Positions 48,590-57,431 of a stretch of 60,504 nt of DNA are shown here, piece after piece. The position numbers and the translations under genes were made by a program. The stretch is from a virus: positions 1 through 60,504 of the IMG/VR virus record IMGVR_UViG_3300034106_004501; one strand, written 5' to 3'. Below the pieces are notes generated by a model that was given only the letters and a program-made list of their open reading frames with translations, did not search any database and was not told the DNA's origin. Each line of letters starts with the position of its first letter. The first letter of the stretch is position 1.

Positions 48590-50440
48590 TTATACTATCT
48601 CACAAGCGCCTCCAGCACACGCGGCTTGGTCCATTAACGCTGTATCATCGCTAAATTCAACAATCTTACTTAAATCAATATTATGTAAATATTTAGCCAT
48701 TTCATCAAATTGTTCTTTAGTAATATCTTCAAATGGTGCTTGAGTATAAGTACCTCCAAAATAAGGTAATACTGATAGTCCATTAAATGTTTCTTTATTT
48801 TCCCACATCCATTTGCCTACTTGTTCCCACTCACCTTCTTGAATTGATACAGTCGCTGATACGTTGTTTGTATTTGCTCCTTTGCGATGACCTTTTTTAA
48901 CCCACTGTACATTAAATTTCTTAGTACGCTCAAGCATATCAAGTACATTTTCAGTTCTTAAAATAGAACCTTCTGGTGCTTGTTGAGGTACTGAAATTAC
49001 AGCTTGTATTGTTGGTTTAAAGAAATCATCTTCAACTAGTTCAGGATGGTTAATTGCAAGGTAAGAGTAAATTGCTTCATTTTTACCTACTCTGATTCTA
49101 CGAATATAGTAATCATTATGCCAAGCATGAATTCCAGATGCAGTTCCTAATACTAATGAACTAGTACCTGATGGTTTAACTGTAGTCACACGAGATGCTT
49201 TGTTTACTTTTATAATATCAGCAACACGAGTATTTTCTTCTTTAGCTAAATCAGCTGCTTTCTTTAAATCATAATTCAAGATAACTCCAGAACCAATACC
49301 TGTCATCCCAACACCTAATAAAGCTTCTTTTTCAGTTGTTTTTTGCCATACTTCTCTTAAGTAATGGAAATCAGTATATGCTGCTTGTAAAGTTCCAATA
49401 AAAGAACCTACACGTACTCTTTCGTTTAAATCTTCTTGTGATTCAATATTTGAAACATTTACTTCACATAGATTACAGAATTGGAAAGCTTTAAGAGCAA
49501 TCTCACAACATGGATTTGTTCCCCACTCTTTATCATTACTAAAATAAATACCTGGTTCACCTGAGTTACTTAATTCAATTTTTTTCCATAATTTGAAAAA
49601 TTCACTTTCAGTAATTTTATGACGCATAACTACAGCTGAGTTATTTGCTCTTCCACGTTGTGGATTTTGTTCCCACCAATTTCCAAACTTACAAGTTAAC
49701 ATATCTTCATCATCTAAATTAAATAATGAAATTAATGCTGCTCTTCTAATACCTCCTGATAGTACTGCATCTGCAATATGGCAAGCCATATCATGAGCAT
49801 CTATTGATGTTAGTTTATCACCATTTTTCTTACGTTCAAATACCTTTTGTAAATTAAATAAACATTCTTTTAATGGTTCAGGGCCAGGTGCTTTACCACC
49901 TACAGTAATTAACTGAGCGCCTTTAGCTCTAATATCTCTAAAGTCAAATGTTGGAAGTGGAGCTCCTTGAAAATATGCTTTACAAAGCATTCTAACAGCA
50001 TCAGCCCATCCTTCAATACTATCACCTACTAAATATCTTTTATGTTTAGTTGGTACTTTAATTTCAGGCAAATTATCTATATGATGTGTTTGTACACTAT
50101 ATCCTACTCCACATCCACTTAATAGTAAGAACATTATTTCGCTAAAAGCACGCCAATCATCGAGAGGCAAAAAAGAACAATTAAATATACGAGCATTATT
50201 AAGCTCAATGGGCTTACCCGCGAACTGTAATGAGCGCATAGATGGTAAAACTTTTTTATCATATACTAATTTATAAGCATTTTCAATTTCATCTTTTAAT
50301 TGGGGGAACTTTACTTGATGCATTTCTTTGTTTCTTGTTACTAACTCTTCCCATGTTTCTCTTCTGTTTAATTCTGGTCTATACTTAGCATACTTCATAT
50401 AAGTAGTTATTTCGCTAAGGATACTCTGTGTTACATCCAT
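48590..50440 (-). CDS. nrdJ: B12-dependent class II ribonucleotide reductase
   Basis: 616 residues, similar to the monomeric NTP-reductase type but shorter. Motifs: PSMRSLQFAG, NARIFNCSFLPLDD with a redox Cys, GGKAPGPEPL, NPCCEIALKAFQFCNLCEVN carrying the thiyl-radical Cys and active-site Glu, and a C-terminal CAGGACEIV with two reducing Cys. It makes dNTPs without oxygen or a second subunit, so it works anaerobically if B12 is supplied. With ThyA and the dUTPase-fold protein it supplies DNA synthesis. Confidence 0.93.
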   Translation of the reverse strand: MDVTQSILSEITTYMKYAKYRPELNRRETWEELVTRNKEMHQVKFPQLKDEIENAYKLVYDKKVLPSMRSLQFAGKPIELNNARIFNCSFLPLDDWRAFSEIMFLLLSGCGVGYSVQTHHIDNLPEIKVPTKHKRYLVGDSIEGWADAVRMLCKAYFQGAPLPTFDFRDIRAKGAQLITVGGKAPGPEPLKECLFNLQKVFERKKNGDKLTSIDAHDMACHIADAVLSGGIRRAALISLFNLDDEDMLTCKFGNWWEQNPQRGRANNSAVVMRHKITESEFFKLWKKIELSNSGEPGIYFSNDKEWGTNPCCEIALKAFQFCNLCEVNVSNIESQEDLNERVRVGSFIGTLQAAYTDFHYLREVWQKTTEKEALLGVGMTGIGSGVILNYDLKKAADLAKEENTRVADIIKVNKASRVTTVKPSGTSSLVLGTASGIHAWHNDYYIRRIRVGKNEAIYSYLAINHPELVEDDFFKPTIQAVISVPQQAPEGSILRTENVLDMLERTKKFNVQWVKKGHRKGANTNNVSATVSIQEGEWEQVGKWMWENKETFNGLSVLPYFGGTYTQAPFEDITKEQFDEMAKYLHNIDLSKIVEFSDDTALMDQAACAGGACEIV

Positions 50441-50511
50441 TTTTTGTTATTTAATAGTTAAGTGTATGATGTCATAGTCATTTTCATGACTTTTTATTTT
50501 TTAATAAATCT

Positions 50512-50775
50512 TTAAAGTAATCGACTGTCTAGTTCAGTCATGTTGATATACAGCATAAAATCTTCAAATATATCTTTAGGAACACCATCTAATGAATTAG
50601 AATGTTCTTGAAGAAGTGTTGATGAAACTGTATTACTTGTATTCTCTAAAATCAATGAATTGAATTTATTAAATACTTCAATCATTAATGTGTTTTCAGT
50701 ATAGTCACCGAAATCTTCATTGTCTTGAAGATATTGATCCATTAATTTTTCTATTCGTTTTTTAGAGAACTCCAT
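50512..50775 (-). CDS. Hypothetical protein
   Basis: 87 residues, acidic and helical (EKLMDQYLQDNEDFGDYTENTLMIEVFNKF). No cysteines, no membrane segment. Overlaps the DUF6884-like gene by 14 bases. About 70 bases of untranslated sequence with a short hairpin lie between it and nrdJ. Family unknown. Confidence 0.5.
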   Translation of the reverse strand: MEFSKKRIEKLMDQYLQDNEDFGDYTENTLMIEVFNKFNSLILENTSNTVSSTLLQEHSNSLDGVPKDIFEDFMLYINMTELDSRLL

Positions 50776-51250
50776 TTTTGTAAAGTTTTTTTACTTCTTT
50801 AATTATATATCTGGTTAATTTTATAACTGTTTCTTTTAGCTTTTGTAACAAAGCTTTTTTCTGTTGTCCTATACGTAATCCTTCAAATGGAACACTAACA
50901 TTCTTCATTTGGGGTTCTAAATATTGACGATAGGCCATTCCTGCTAGAAAAATGAATTTATCTTTTTGGAGATTGTAACCTTTTTGTTCTAATTGTTTTT
51001 TAACAACTTCAGACCACGCCTCACGATCAGGTGCTGGTAGATCTTTTAATGTTAAATTATATGGTGCTATGGTTTTATTTAGTGGTACTAAATGGTACTT
51101 AGCAGATATAATATATATATGATTTGAGGGTGCTAATTTTTTAGCATATTCTAATTGTTTTTTAAACAAATCAGAATTATATAATTTTTCGGCAGGCATT
51201 GACTTTTCTTCTTTACCTGCGGAACATGAAACTAATACAACTGTACTCAT
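50762..51250 (-). CDS. DUF6884-like protein
   Basis: 162 residues from the ATG at 51250; an earlier in-frame ATG at 51292 would overlap the helicase gene, while this start leaves a 19-base gap with TATTTATA. VLVSCSAGKEEKSMPAEKLYNS, IYIISAKYHLVPLNKTIAPYNLTL and IFLAGMAYRQYL fit the DUF6884 pattern with S-A-K and P-Y. Function uncertain. It lies between the helicase and an unknown gene. Confidence 0.6.
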   Translation of the reverse strand: MSTVVLVSCSAGKEEKSMPAEKLYNSDLFKKQLEYAKKLAPSNHIYIISAKYHLVPLNKTIAPYNLTLKDLPAPDREAWSEVVKKQLEQKGYNLQKDKFIFLAGMAYRQYLEPQMKNVSVPFEGLRIGQQKKALLQKLKETVIKLTRYIIKEVKKLYKNGVL

Positions 51251-51269
51251 GGGTATAAATATGGATAAA

Positions 51270-52640
51270 TTAACTATTGTTATTAAGTTCAAAAAACTTT
51301 TTCTTTAAAATATCACGATCTACTGAGTCAAAATTATCATTTAATTTAGTTGGTTTTTCACGTTCTAGTGTTTCTTCATCTAGTTCATTATTATCAATAT
51401 GTATATGGCCTGTAGAAGTGTCTATGACAGCTGAATAAGTTATACCATCCATTCCATATCTATTTTTCATGACATGGAATCTACCTGTACCACCTGCTTT
51501 GTCTTGACGTCGACGTGATAATGATAATGCAAAATCAGTAATCATCATTTTATTGTATGAACCTGCTGCTTTATCACCTTCAATAATATTATCGTTAGCA
51601 CCAGCTCTATTAACCTGACTAACACTCCATATTGGTAAATTTAATTCACGTGCTAAACCTTTAGTAGCCATATATACATCATCAATTTCTTCTTTACGTT
51701 CTTTACTTGATCTATCAGCGCGTAATAAATCAATATAATCTATAAGGATTAAATCAGGTGACTGATCTAAATCTCTACATTTCTGTATATGTGATTCAAT
51801 AGTACTTATAGTCGCTTTACCCATCGGATATTCTTTAATAACCAACTTACCGGATAAATTAGATACAACAGATTCAACGTTTTTTCTATGTTCTTGAATT
51901 GTATTAACTGGTATATTAGTGAAACAAGCATCATACCTTTTACCAACATAAGCTTCACTTAATTCAAGTGTGTAATGATTAACATTAAATCCAGCTTGTA
52001 TAGCCGCTGCTCCTAAGGCAACTAATGACCAACTTTTTCCACCTCCTGGACCTCCAAATATTAATCCAAGATCACCACCACCCAAACCACCTTGTAATAA
52101 ACCATTTATAACAGGCCAAGGTGTAGCAATTGGATTTCTATATTCTTCACGATATCTATCTTCAACATCCTTTTCATACTCATGACCTAAATTTTTATCC
52201 ATTCCTGCTTTTAAAGCATTATCAACAAGCGCTCTAATATCATCATACATACCTGATTGTAGTAAATCAACTGATGTTAATAGTGCTTTTTTTAATTGTT
52301 GATTTTTACAAAAATTACTAAATTCAGCTTCAACATAATCAGCATCTTCATTTGATGTTTTATAAGCTTCTTTAAGTTGTTCTACTACTGTTGTTTTTAA
52401 TACTTCATTCTCAATCTTTTTTACTTCAATATGAAGTATATCAAGTGTTGGAGTTGCATGCCATTTATCAAAATATTTAGTGATAGTTTCTACTAACCAT
52501 TGATGTGCTTGATTATCAAAGTAATCTGGTGTTACTACATCTCGAATATTAAGTAGAAATTTTTTATTTTTTAAAAGTGAACTAATCACCTTAGTTTGAA
52601 AATTCAAACCATATTGGTTTAATTTTGAAAATGTTGTCAT
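51270..52640 (-). CDS. gp41: Replicative DNA helicase (DnaB/T4 gp41-type)
   Basis: 456 residues. N-terminal helical domain, then a RecA fold: Walker A FGGPGGGKS at 195-203, Walker B LILIDYIDLL, SVSQVNRAGA and GSYNKMMITDFALSLSR with the arginine finger. It should form a hexamer that unwinds the fork 5' to 3' on the lagging strand. It follows the 5' nuclease gene by 3 bases. A separate primase was not seen in the window. Confidence 0.93.
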   Translation of the reverse strand: MTTFSKLNQYGLNFQTKVISSLLKNKKFLLNIRDVVTPDYFDNQAHQWLVETITKYFDKWHATPTLDILHIEVKKIENEVLKTTVVEQLKEAYKTSNEDADYVEAEFSNFCKNQQLKKALLTSVDLLQSGMYDDIRALVDNALKAGMDKNLGHEYEKDVEDRYREEYRNPIATPWPVINGLLQGGLGGGDLGLIFGGPGGGKSWSLVALGAAAIQAGFNVNHYTLELSEAYVGKRYDACFTNIPVNTIQEHRKNVESVVSNLSGKLVIKEYPMGKATISTIESHIQKCRDLDQSPDLILIDYIDLLRADRSSKERKEEIDDVYMATKGLARELNLPIWSVSQVNRAGANDNIIEGDKAAGSYNKMMITDFALSLSRRRQDKAGGTGRFHVMKNRYGMDGITYSAVIDTSTGHIHIDNNELDEETLEREKPTKLNDNFDSVDRDILKKKFFELNNNS

Positions 52641-52643
52641 AAC

Positions 52644-53678
52644 TTATTTTGTTTTATATACTTGAAGATAGCTAAATATTTCTGAAAGCCAAACTTCTAC
52701 ATTAGGTATTGAATTACCAAGCTTATCTTCATTGTACAGCTTTAAAAAATGTAACTTATCTATTTTATTAGGTTCATTATGTATTACTTCTTCTATCTCA
52801 ATAATACTATTCTCAGGCATAATTGGATCTGATAGATCCATTAATTCTTGATTTATAAGTAATTGTTTTTTAAAATTAACAATATTACCATACAAACCAT
52901 GTTCATTAACTAATTCTGTAGATTTTTCTAAAATACTCTCTAAAGTAACAGCGTTGGTACTTTCTAATTCAGGAAATAATTTAAATAATTTTTTAGGTCC
53001 TAATCCTTTTACACCGGGTATATTATCTGAATTGTCACCCATTAGTATTTTTTGGTTAAGATAATTATATGCTTCTAAACCATATTCTTCTTTAACTAAC
53101 TTAGGTGTATAAAACTTTTTCTTAATAGGAGAATATACTGTTACTTTAGGAGTTACTAATTGTAAGAAATCTTGATCTGCTGACATGATATAAACTTCAT
53201 CTTCAACTCTTTTAGTTATGTATCCGATAACATCATCCGCTTCTACTTTATCAATAGATAGTAAACCAACAGGTAAACATCTTAGATATTGAACTAAACG
53301 TACTAATTGATTTTCAATTGATTCAGACTCATCATCTTTATCATTAAATCCATCCCAATTAGTTATACGTTGAATTTTTCTATGAGCTTTATACTCAGGA
53401 AATAAATTCTTCTTATTAGTAGTACTGCCTGTACCATCAAATACTAGAATTACTCTAGTAGGTTTAATATGCCTAATAGCAAAACCAATTGATTTTAGAA
53501 AACCAGTGAGCCCACCAATGTGGGCTCCACTAGGATTCATATGGTTAATCATGGCGAAACTCCTAAGAAATGTATTCATAGAGTCTATAAGAAGTACTCT
53601 ACTATTTAAATGTAAAGGTTCGTCTTTGGCACTTGTTATACCATCAAGCATCTGCTTGAACATTTTATTCTTCGTCAT
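52644..53678 (-). CDS. rnh: 5'-3' exonuclease/RNase H (T4 rnh-like)
   Basis: 344 residues. FEN-type motifs: VLLIDSMNTFLRSF, VILVFDGTG, SIDKVEADDVIGYI, YIMSADQDFLQLV and LMGDNSDNIPGVKGLGPKKLF with the helix-hairpin-helix. Two-metal acidic site visible. It removes RNA primers from lagging-strand DNA as T4 RNase H does. Overlaps uvsX by 14 bases, so it is translated with recombination genes. Confidence 0.93.
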   Translation of the reverse strand: MTKNKMFKQMLDGITSAKDEPLHLNSRVLLIDSMNTFLRSFAMINHMNPSGAHIGGLTGFLKSIGFAIRHIKPTRVILVFDGTGSTTNKKNLFPEYKAHRKIQRITNWDGFNDKDDESESIENQLVRLVQYLRCLPVGLLSIDKVEADDVIGYITKRVEDEVYIMSADQDFLQLVTPKVTVYSPIKKKFYTPKLVKEEYGLEAYNYLNQKILMGDNSDNIPGVKGLGPKKLFKLFPELESTNAVTLESILEKSTELVNEHGLYGNIVNFKKQLLINQELMDLSDPIMPENSIIEIEEVIHNEPNKIDKLHFLKLYNEDKLGNSIPNVEVWLSEIFSYLQVYKTK

Positions 53679-54768
53679 TATCTATTTCTATTGTAGGTGA
53701 AATACTGATACTTTCTTCCCATTCACTATTATCTTCAGTAATTTTTAATTCATCCACATTAGTTATAGATTCTGAAAACCACTCATGAGCGTGTTGTTTT
53801 TTATATTCTTTTGTAGCATCTGGATCATCTTCAATAAAACCATGTGGTGTTACTATAACAGTTGATGATGTAGCTACTCCACAATCAGCGTGAATTTTAT
53901 CTATAGATACTTTTGTACGTTTAGCAAACTCAACTTTTTTACCTTTATGTTGAGCATGTATTTTAGATGTACCACTATTAGTCACATTACCAAATGTAAT
54001 TACAATTGAAGCGTCCCAATACATTGTATTACCACCTTTATTAGTCATTCTTGGTTGACTCATAGGTGTAAGTGCTGGTTGAACTCCTACTTTATTAATT
54101 ACAAAAAATGTATTTGTGAATTGTGAGTTATCTTTACGAGACATTGGAAACTTTTGATTAATAAAGTTACCAAACTGTGTTGACATGGCACCCGCGTTCC
54201 ACATCGGATTGTTTTTACCTTGTTCGATACTTAAATCACATGGTATAGAACCTACTGAATCCCATAGAAACAATAAATCATGAGGTAAATTACCTTTCTT
54301 TTGTTCATCTAAAATATCAGCTATGAACGCTGATACATCTTCAATTGAATTTAAAGATGATCTATCAACATAAAGAAAGAAACCACTATAATTCATTACT
54401 TCGCCTGTTGCTTCATCTGGAATTGCATTACATTGAAATCCCATTTTTTGAGCATGAATGAAATCCCATTTCATCTCAGTGATGATAAACACAGGCAATA
54501 TACCCATCTTTTGAGCAGCGACAGCTGTCTCAATCAATAGTGTTGTTTTACCTGTATCTGAACCACCTCTAGCTATTGTGATATGACCCATTGGTATACC
54601 AGGTATAGATAAAGTGTCCTGCATCGCTGGTGAAAATGGGATCCACTTCTGCGTCTTAAAATTTGATGACTGATCCAGCTTTTTTGTTTTCTTGAATTTA
54701 TCAAGATCAAATGTACCCTTAATTGCTTGAGAAACACTTGTATTTACACTTTTAGCTGATTTAGCCAT
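53665..54768 (-). CDS. uvsX: Recombinase UvsX/RecA-like
   Basis: 367 residues. Walker A GGSDTGKTT at 68-76, IITEMKWDFIHAQK, LLFLWDSVGSIPCDL (Walker B and the L1-side region), NTMYWDASIVITFG and NKVGVQPALTPMSQPRM. It coats single-stranded DNA and drives strand exchange in recombination-dependent replication. Its C-terminal acidic tail (EWEESISISPTIEIDNDEE) resembles RecA/UvsX tails that slow filament formation. Five bases from the SSB gene. Confidence 0.92.
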   Translation of the reverse strand: MAKSAKSVNTSVSQAIKGTFDLDKFKKTKKLDQSSNFKTQKWIPFSPAMQDTLSIPGIPMGHITIARGGSDTGKTTLLIETAVAAQKMGILPVFIITEMKWDFIHAQKMGFQCNAIPDEATGEVMNYSGFFLYVDRSSLNSIEDVSAFIADILDEQKKGNLPHDLLFLWDSVGSIPCDLSIEQGKNNPMWNAGAMSTQFGNFINQKFPMSRKDNSQFTNTFFVINKVGVQPALTPMSQPRMTNKGGNTMYWDASIVITFGNVTNSGTSKIHAQHKGKKVEFAKRTKVSIDKIHADCGVATSSTVIVTPHGFIEDDPDATKEYKKQHAHEWFSESITNVDELKITEDNSEWEESISISPTIEIDNDEE

Positions 54769-54773
54769 AATAA

Positions 54774-55580
54774 TTATTTATTAAAAAGTTCATCAAATTC
54801 ATTCTCGTCAAATCCTTTTTTCTTAGTATTTAACGCATAATTAGTCTTAGGTGATTCTACTACTGGTGTGTCTGTAACTTCGTCAGTTGTTTCTTCTTCA
54901 GTAGTTGTTTCTTCACTTGGTTCTAACCATTCCATCAACATGTTTTTCATTTCATCAAACTCATATTTCTTATAGAGTTCAAGTACATCTGGTTGTTCAC
55001 TAATCCATTTTTTAATGGCTTCATTATCATCAGATAATCCTGATGTTTTTGGTTTAATACGAACTGATGATTTATTGAATTTAGTACCTGTAACTTCAGG
55101 ACCAACAGTATCGATTGTTAAATCTCTACCATCCATAATATCAGTGTAATCTCCAATATCCTCATCTTCAGCAATACCTAATAGTTCAAGATACATTTCC
55201 CTACCAAACTGCCATAGACGAACACCTTTATCTTCTTCGCCTCTAACAATAACAGGAACAAATATCCTCATTTTAGGACTAATTTTCTTAGCTAATGACC
55301 AATTTTCCTTGTCACTAGTTTTTCTTAACTGAGATGCAAATTCAACAATTGGATCTTTTTCACCAAAGTTAGTTAACGATAACATTGTTTTGTTTCCAAT
55401 ACCATAATGAAACATCACTTCTCTAAACGGATTAGCTTTGTTAAATTTGGATGGAACAATACGAATTACTGCTTTGCCAATAGGTGGAGCCCAAAATGTC
55501 TTAGTACGATCTTCTTTAATGAAGCCGCCTTTTTTGTTTTGCAACGATTGCATACGTTGCTTAATTTGATTTAAATCCAT
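54774..55580 (-). CDS. gp32: Single-stranded DNA-binding protein (T4 gp32-like)
   Basis: 268 residues, near gp32 (301). N-terminal basic helix (IKQRMQSLQNKKGGF), OB-fold core (FWAPPIGKAVIRIVPSKF, MRIFVPVIVRGEEDKGVRLW) and a long acidic tail ending DENEFDELFNK, which would bind polymerase, helicase and UvsX. The Cys zinc ligands of T4 gp32 are absent. A TATATTTA box is at 55607-55614. In T4, gp32 represses its own mRNA; here a short frame and hairpin lie upstream. Confidence 0.88.
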   Translation of the reverse strand: MDLNQIKQRMQSLQNKKGGFIKEDRTKTFWAPPIGKAVIRIVPSKFNKANPFREVMFHYGIGNKTMLSLTNFGEKDPIVEFASQLRKTSDKENWSLAKKISPKMRIFVPVIVRGEEDKGVRLWQFGREMYLELLGIAEDEDIGDYTDIMDGRDLTIDTVGPEVTGTKFNKSSVRIKPKTSGLSDDNEAIKKWISEQPDVLELYKKYEFDEMKNMLMEWLEPSEETTTEEETTDEVTDTPVVESPKTNYALNTKKKGFDENEFDELFNK

Positions 55581-55595
55581 ATTATAACTGTTTAT

Positions 55596-55661
55596 TTATT
55601 TATAACTAAATATAGCATCAGAAAAATTAGAGGCCAAACCTAAGTTAACAAAAGCTTTCAT
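55596..55661 (-). CDS. 21-residue frame upstream of the SSB gene
   Basis: ATG at 55661 reads MKAFVNLGLASNFSDAIFSY and one more residue, then TAA. It ends 15 bases before the SSB start. Could be a leader peptide or a chance frame; a 6-bp hairpin (AGCTTT/AAAGCT) overlaps its start. Confidence 0.28.
   Translation of the reverse strand: MKAFVNLGLASNFSDAIFSYK
55607..55614 (-). promoter_or_regulatory. TATATTTA box before the SSB gene
   Basis: Minus-strand TATATTTA 26 bases before the ATG at 55580, with TTATAAATA just behind it. Best candidate promoter for the SSB-UvsX-RNase H-helicase run. Confidence 0.4.
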
Positions 55662-55673
55662 TTCTAAAAGCTC

Positions 55674-56099
55674 TTAGTTAATATTAATTATTTTGTGAAT
55701 TGTTGTTTCCAATTTTCTTAATTGGTCTGGACCTTGTGTGAGTAGAATTGTGTTGCGATAGTCGTTCCATTCTATTCTGTAATTAGGATCTGCATAACCA
55801 TTATTTAAAGATTTAATTAACGCGTTTAAAGCATTAATAGTATATAAAGTATTCGATTCTTTTTTACGATGTACTAATATAGTGTTAGGTAATACAGAAG
55901 TTGTACTCATATTACCTGGATCAATATTATAAGTAAATATAACCTCGTCACTATCTTTTGATTCTAAAATAAAAATTTTATTATATAGAATAGAGTAGCG
56001 ACCAGTTATAATGTCTAACGTTTGATCTATGTCTTCTTTCTTTGCGAAAGTTCCGAATAACTTATTGGCCAATTCTTGTATGGTTATATTATATTCCAT
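55674..56099 (-). CDS. Hypothetical protein
   Basis: 141 residues. Mixed alpha-beta (YNITIQELANKLFGTF, VIFTYNIDPGNMS, TNTLYTINALNALIKSL-type SNTLYTINALNALIKSL) and a C-terminal strand NTILLTQGPDQLRKLE. Lies between the family A polymerase-like gene and the SSB gene. No catalytic motif recognised. May be a replication accessory by position. Confidence 0.5.
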   Translation of the reverse strand: MEYNITIQELANKLFGTFAKKEDIDQTLDIITGRYSILYNKIFILESKDSDEVIFTYNIDPGNMSTTSVLPNTILVHRKKESNTLYTINALNALIKSLNNGYADPNYRIEWNDYRNTILLTQGPDQLRKLETTIHKIININ

Positions 56100-56106
56100 A
56101 AATATG

Positions 56107-57375
56107 TTATTTTTTTACTAAAGCGCCATAATTCTCGCCAACACTCATACGGGTTGGGAAACCATTAGCCTCTAGCTCTTGTTTAATTTTGGGTAATAAT
56201 GTTTTAATATCTTCTTTAGCTACATCTAACAATATAGAATCATATGTGTATAATACTATTTTAGTTTTTTTACCATCTAGTAATTTTAACACACGTTCTA
56301 ATGTTAATGTATTATAATATGTTTCGTATGATTGGATTAAGTAACTTAATATTTTATTTTTATTTGGATTTTCTATTTTTATTTGTGGTATAGTAATACC
56401 TGAAGGTAATATTAAACTATTAATATGTGTTGATTTGAATTCTTTCCATTTATTATCTAACCATTCATTTAATTTAGCAAAAAATGGAAACCAAGCATAT
56501 TCATCTCTAATACCACCATATATGTTTTGGAACATAATTTCTTTAGGTACTTCATCATATGGTTCACCTTCAAATGTATAACCAATCATTTTAGCTATTA
56601 TACGTGGATGGTAAGCACTGTAATCAAATTCAACAAAAACATAATTATTTGGTTCAAATGACTCACGTGCGCTACCCTTAGGTAAAGCGGCGTAATTAAC
56701 GCCATTAAATGCGTTTGACGGACGAGTAGTTAAATTATATAAATTGTATTGTGTATAAACTGTATTCCCGTAAATCGAATTATCTTTCCAAGTAGTTTCA
56801 AAATGTTTATTAAACTTACGTGAATCAATACCTATACCACTTTTTTCAATCTGGTAAAATACTTCAGTAAACGTATTTAAAAATTCGTTTTTATGATTAG
56901 TGTAAAATTTAGAAAAATATAATTTATCCTTTAAATGAGTATATATATTTTCCCATTTTTCATAATGTTTAGGTATGGGTATAAGTGAATTTAAATCATT
57001 TATATAATATTTTTGATTATTAAAATCAGTATGTACTTTAGTATCAAATTGTGATTCATCAACATAATTAGTAAAATTAATATCTAATAAATTATCACCT
57101 GATAGAAAATATAAATGGTATTTTTTATCTAAAACATAGACAGTGTCAATACTAGAAATAAATTCTTTAACTGTTTCCCAATCTAGCTTAAATGCTTCAC
57201 TATGGTCTATAGGTAATATATAACCTTTATCTCCATCATTATAATACACCAAACATGGTTTAGTTAATGATGGATGACTATTATCATTTAATGTAGTGAC
57301 ATTAATAAAACAAGTATTGTTTTCTGGTTTACCTAAATGTTCAAGTTGTTCTTTTGTTTCGACTATATAAAACAT
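56107..57375 (-). CDS. Compact family A DNA polymerase-like protein
   Basis: 422 residues, about half of Pol I. The palm and fingers motifs can be read: motif A FVEFDYSAYHPRII with Asp251 and Arg258; motif B K278-x3-F282-x3-Y286-G287 (O helix); motif C VLYTYDSILLDV with Asp379. IEKSGIGIDSRKF precedes them as in Pol I. The first ~100 residues may be a worn exonuclease-like domain. The O-helix Arg before Lys278 is Asp, and the usual H-D-E is Y-D-S, so activity may be altered or lost. A family B polymerase is also encoded. Confidence 0.72.
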   Translation of the reverse strand: MFYIVETKEQLEHLGKPENNTCFINVTTLNDNSHPSLTKPCLVYYNDGDKGYILPIDHSEAFKLDWETVKEFISSIDTVYVLDKKYHLYFLSGDNLLDINFTNYVDESQFDTKVHTDFNNQKYYINDLNSLIPIPKHYEKWENIYTHLKDKLYFSKFYTNHKNEFLNTFTEVFYQIEKSGIGIDSRKFNKHFETTWKDNSIYGNTVYTQYNLYNLTTRPSNAFNGVNYAALPKGSARESFEPNNYVFVEFDYSAYHPRIIAKMIGYTFEGEPYDEVPKEIMFQNIYGGIRDEYAWFPFFAKLNEWLDNKWKEFKSTHINSLILPSGITIPQIKIENPNKNKILSYLIQSYETYYNTLTLERVLKLLDGKKTKIVLYTYDSILLDVAKEDIKTLLPKIKQELEANGFPTRMSVGENYGALVKK

Positions 57376-57391
57376 AACCTTTATTATAGAT

Positions 57392-57399
57392 TAAATATA
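57392..57399 (-). promoter_or_regulatory. TATATTTA box before the family A polymerase-like gene
   Basis: Minus-strand TATATTTA 16 bases upstream of the ATG at 57375, with AATAAAGGTT next to the start, as at 48329. Confidence 0.4.
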
Positions 57400-57431
57400 T
57401 AGTTAAAAATCTAGATAACCAAATCTTTATT

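Noticed and set aside
50470-50500. Plus-strand hairpin followed by T-rich sequence between nrdJ and the 87-residue gene
   Set aside because: It would terminate plus-strand transcription, but no plus-strand gene exists. On the minus strand no T tract follows.
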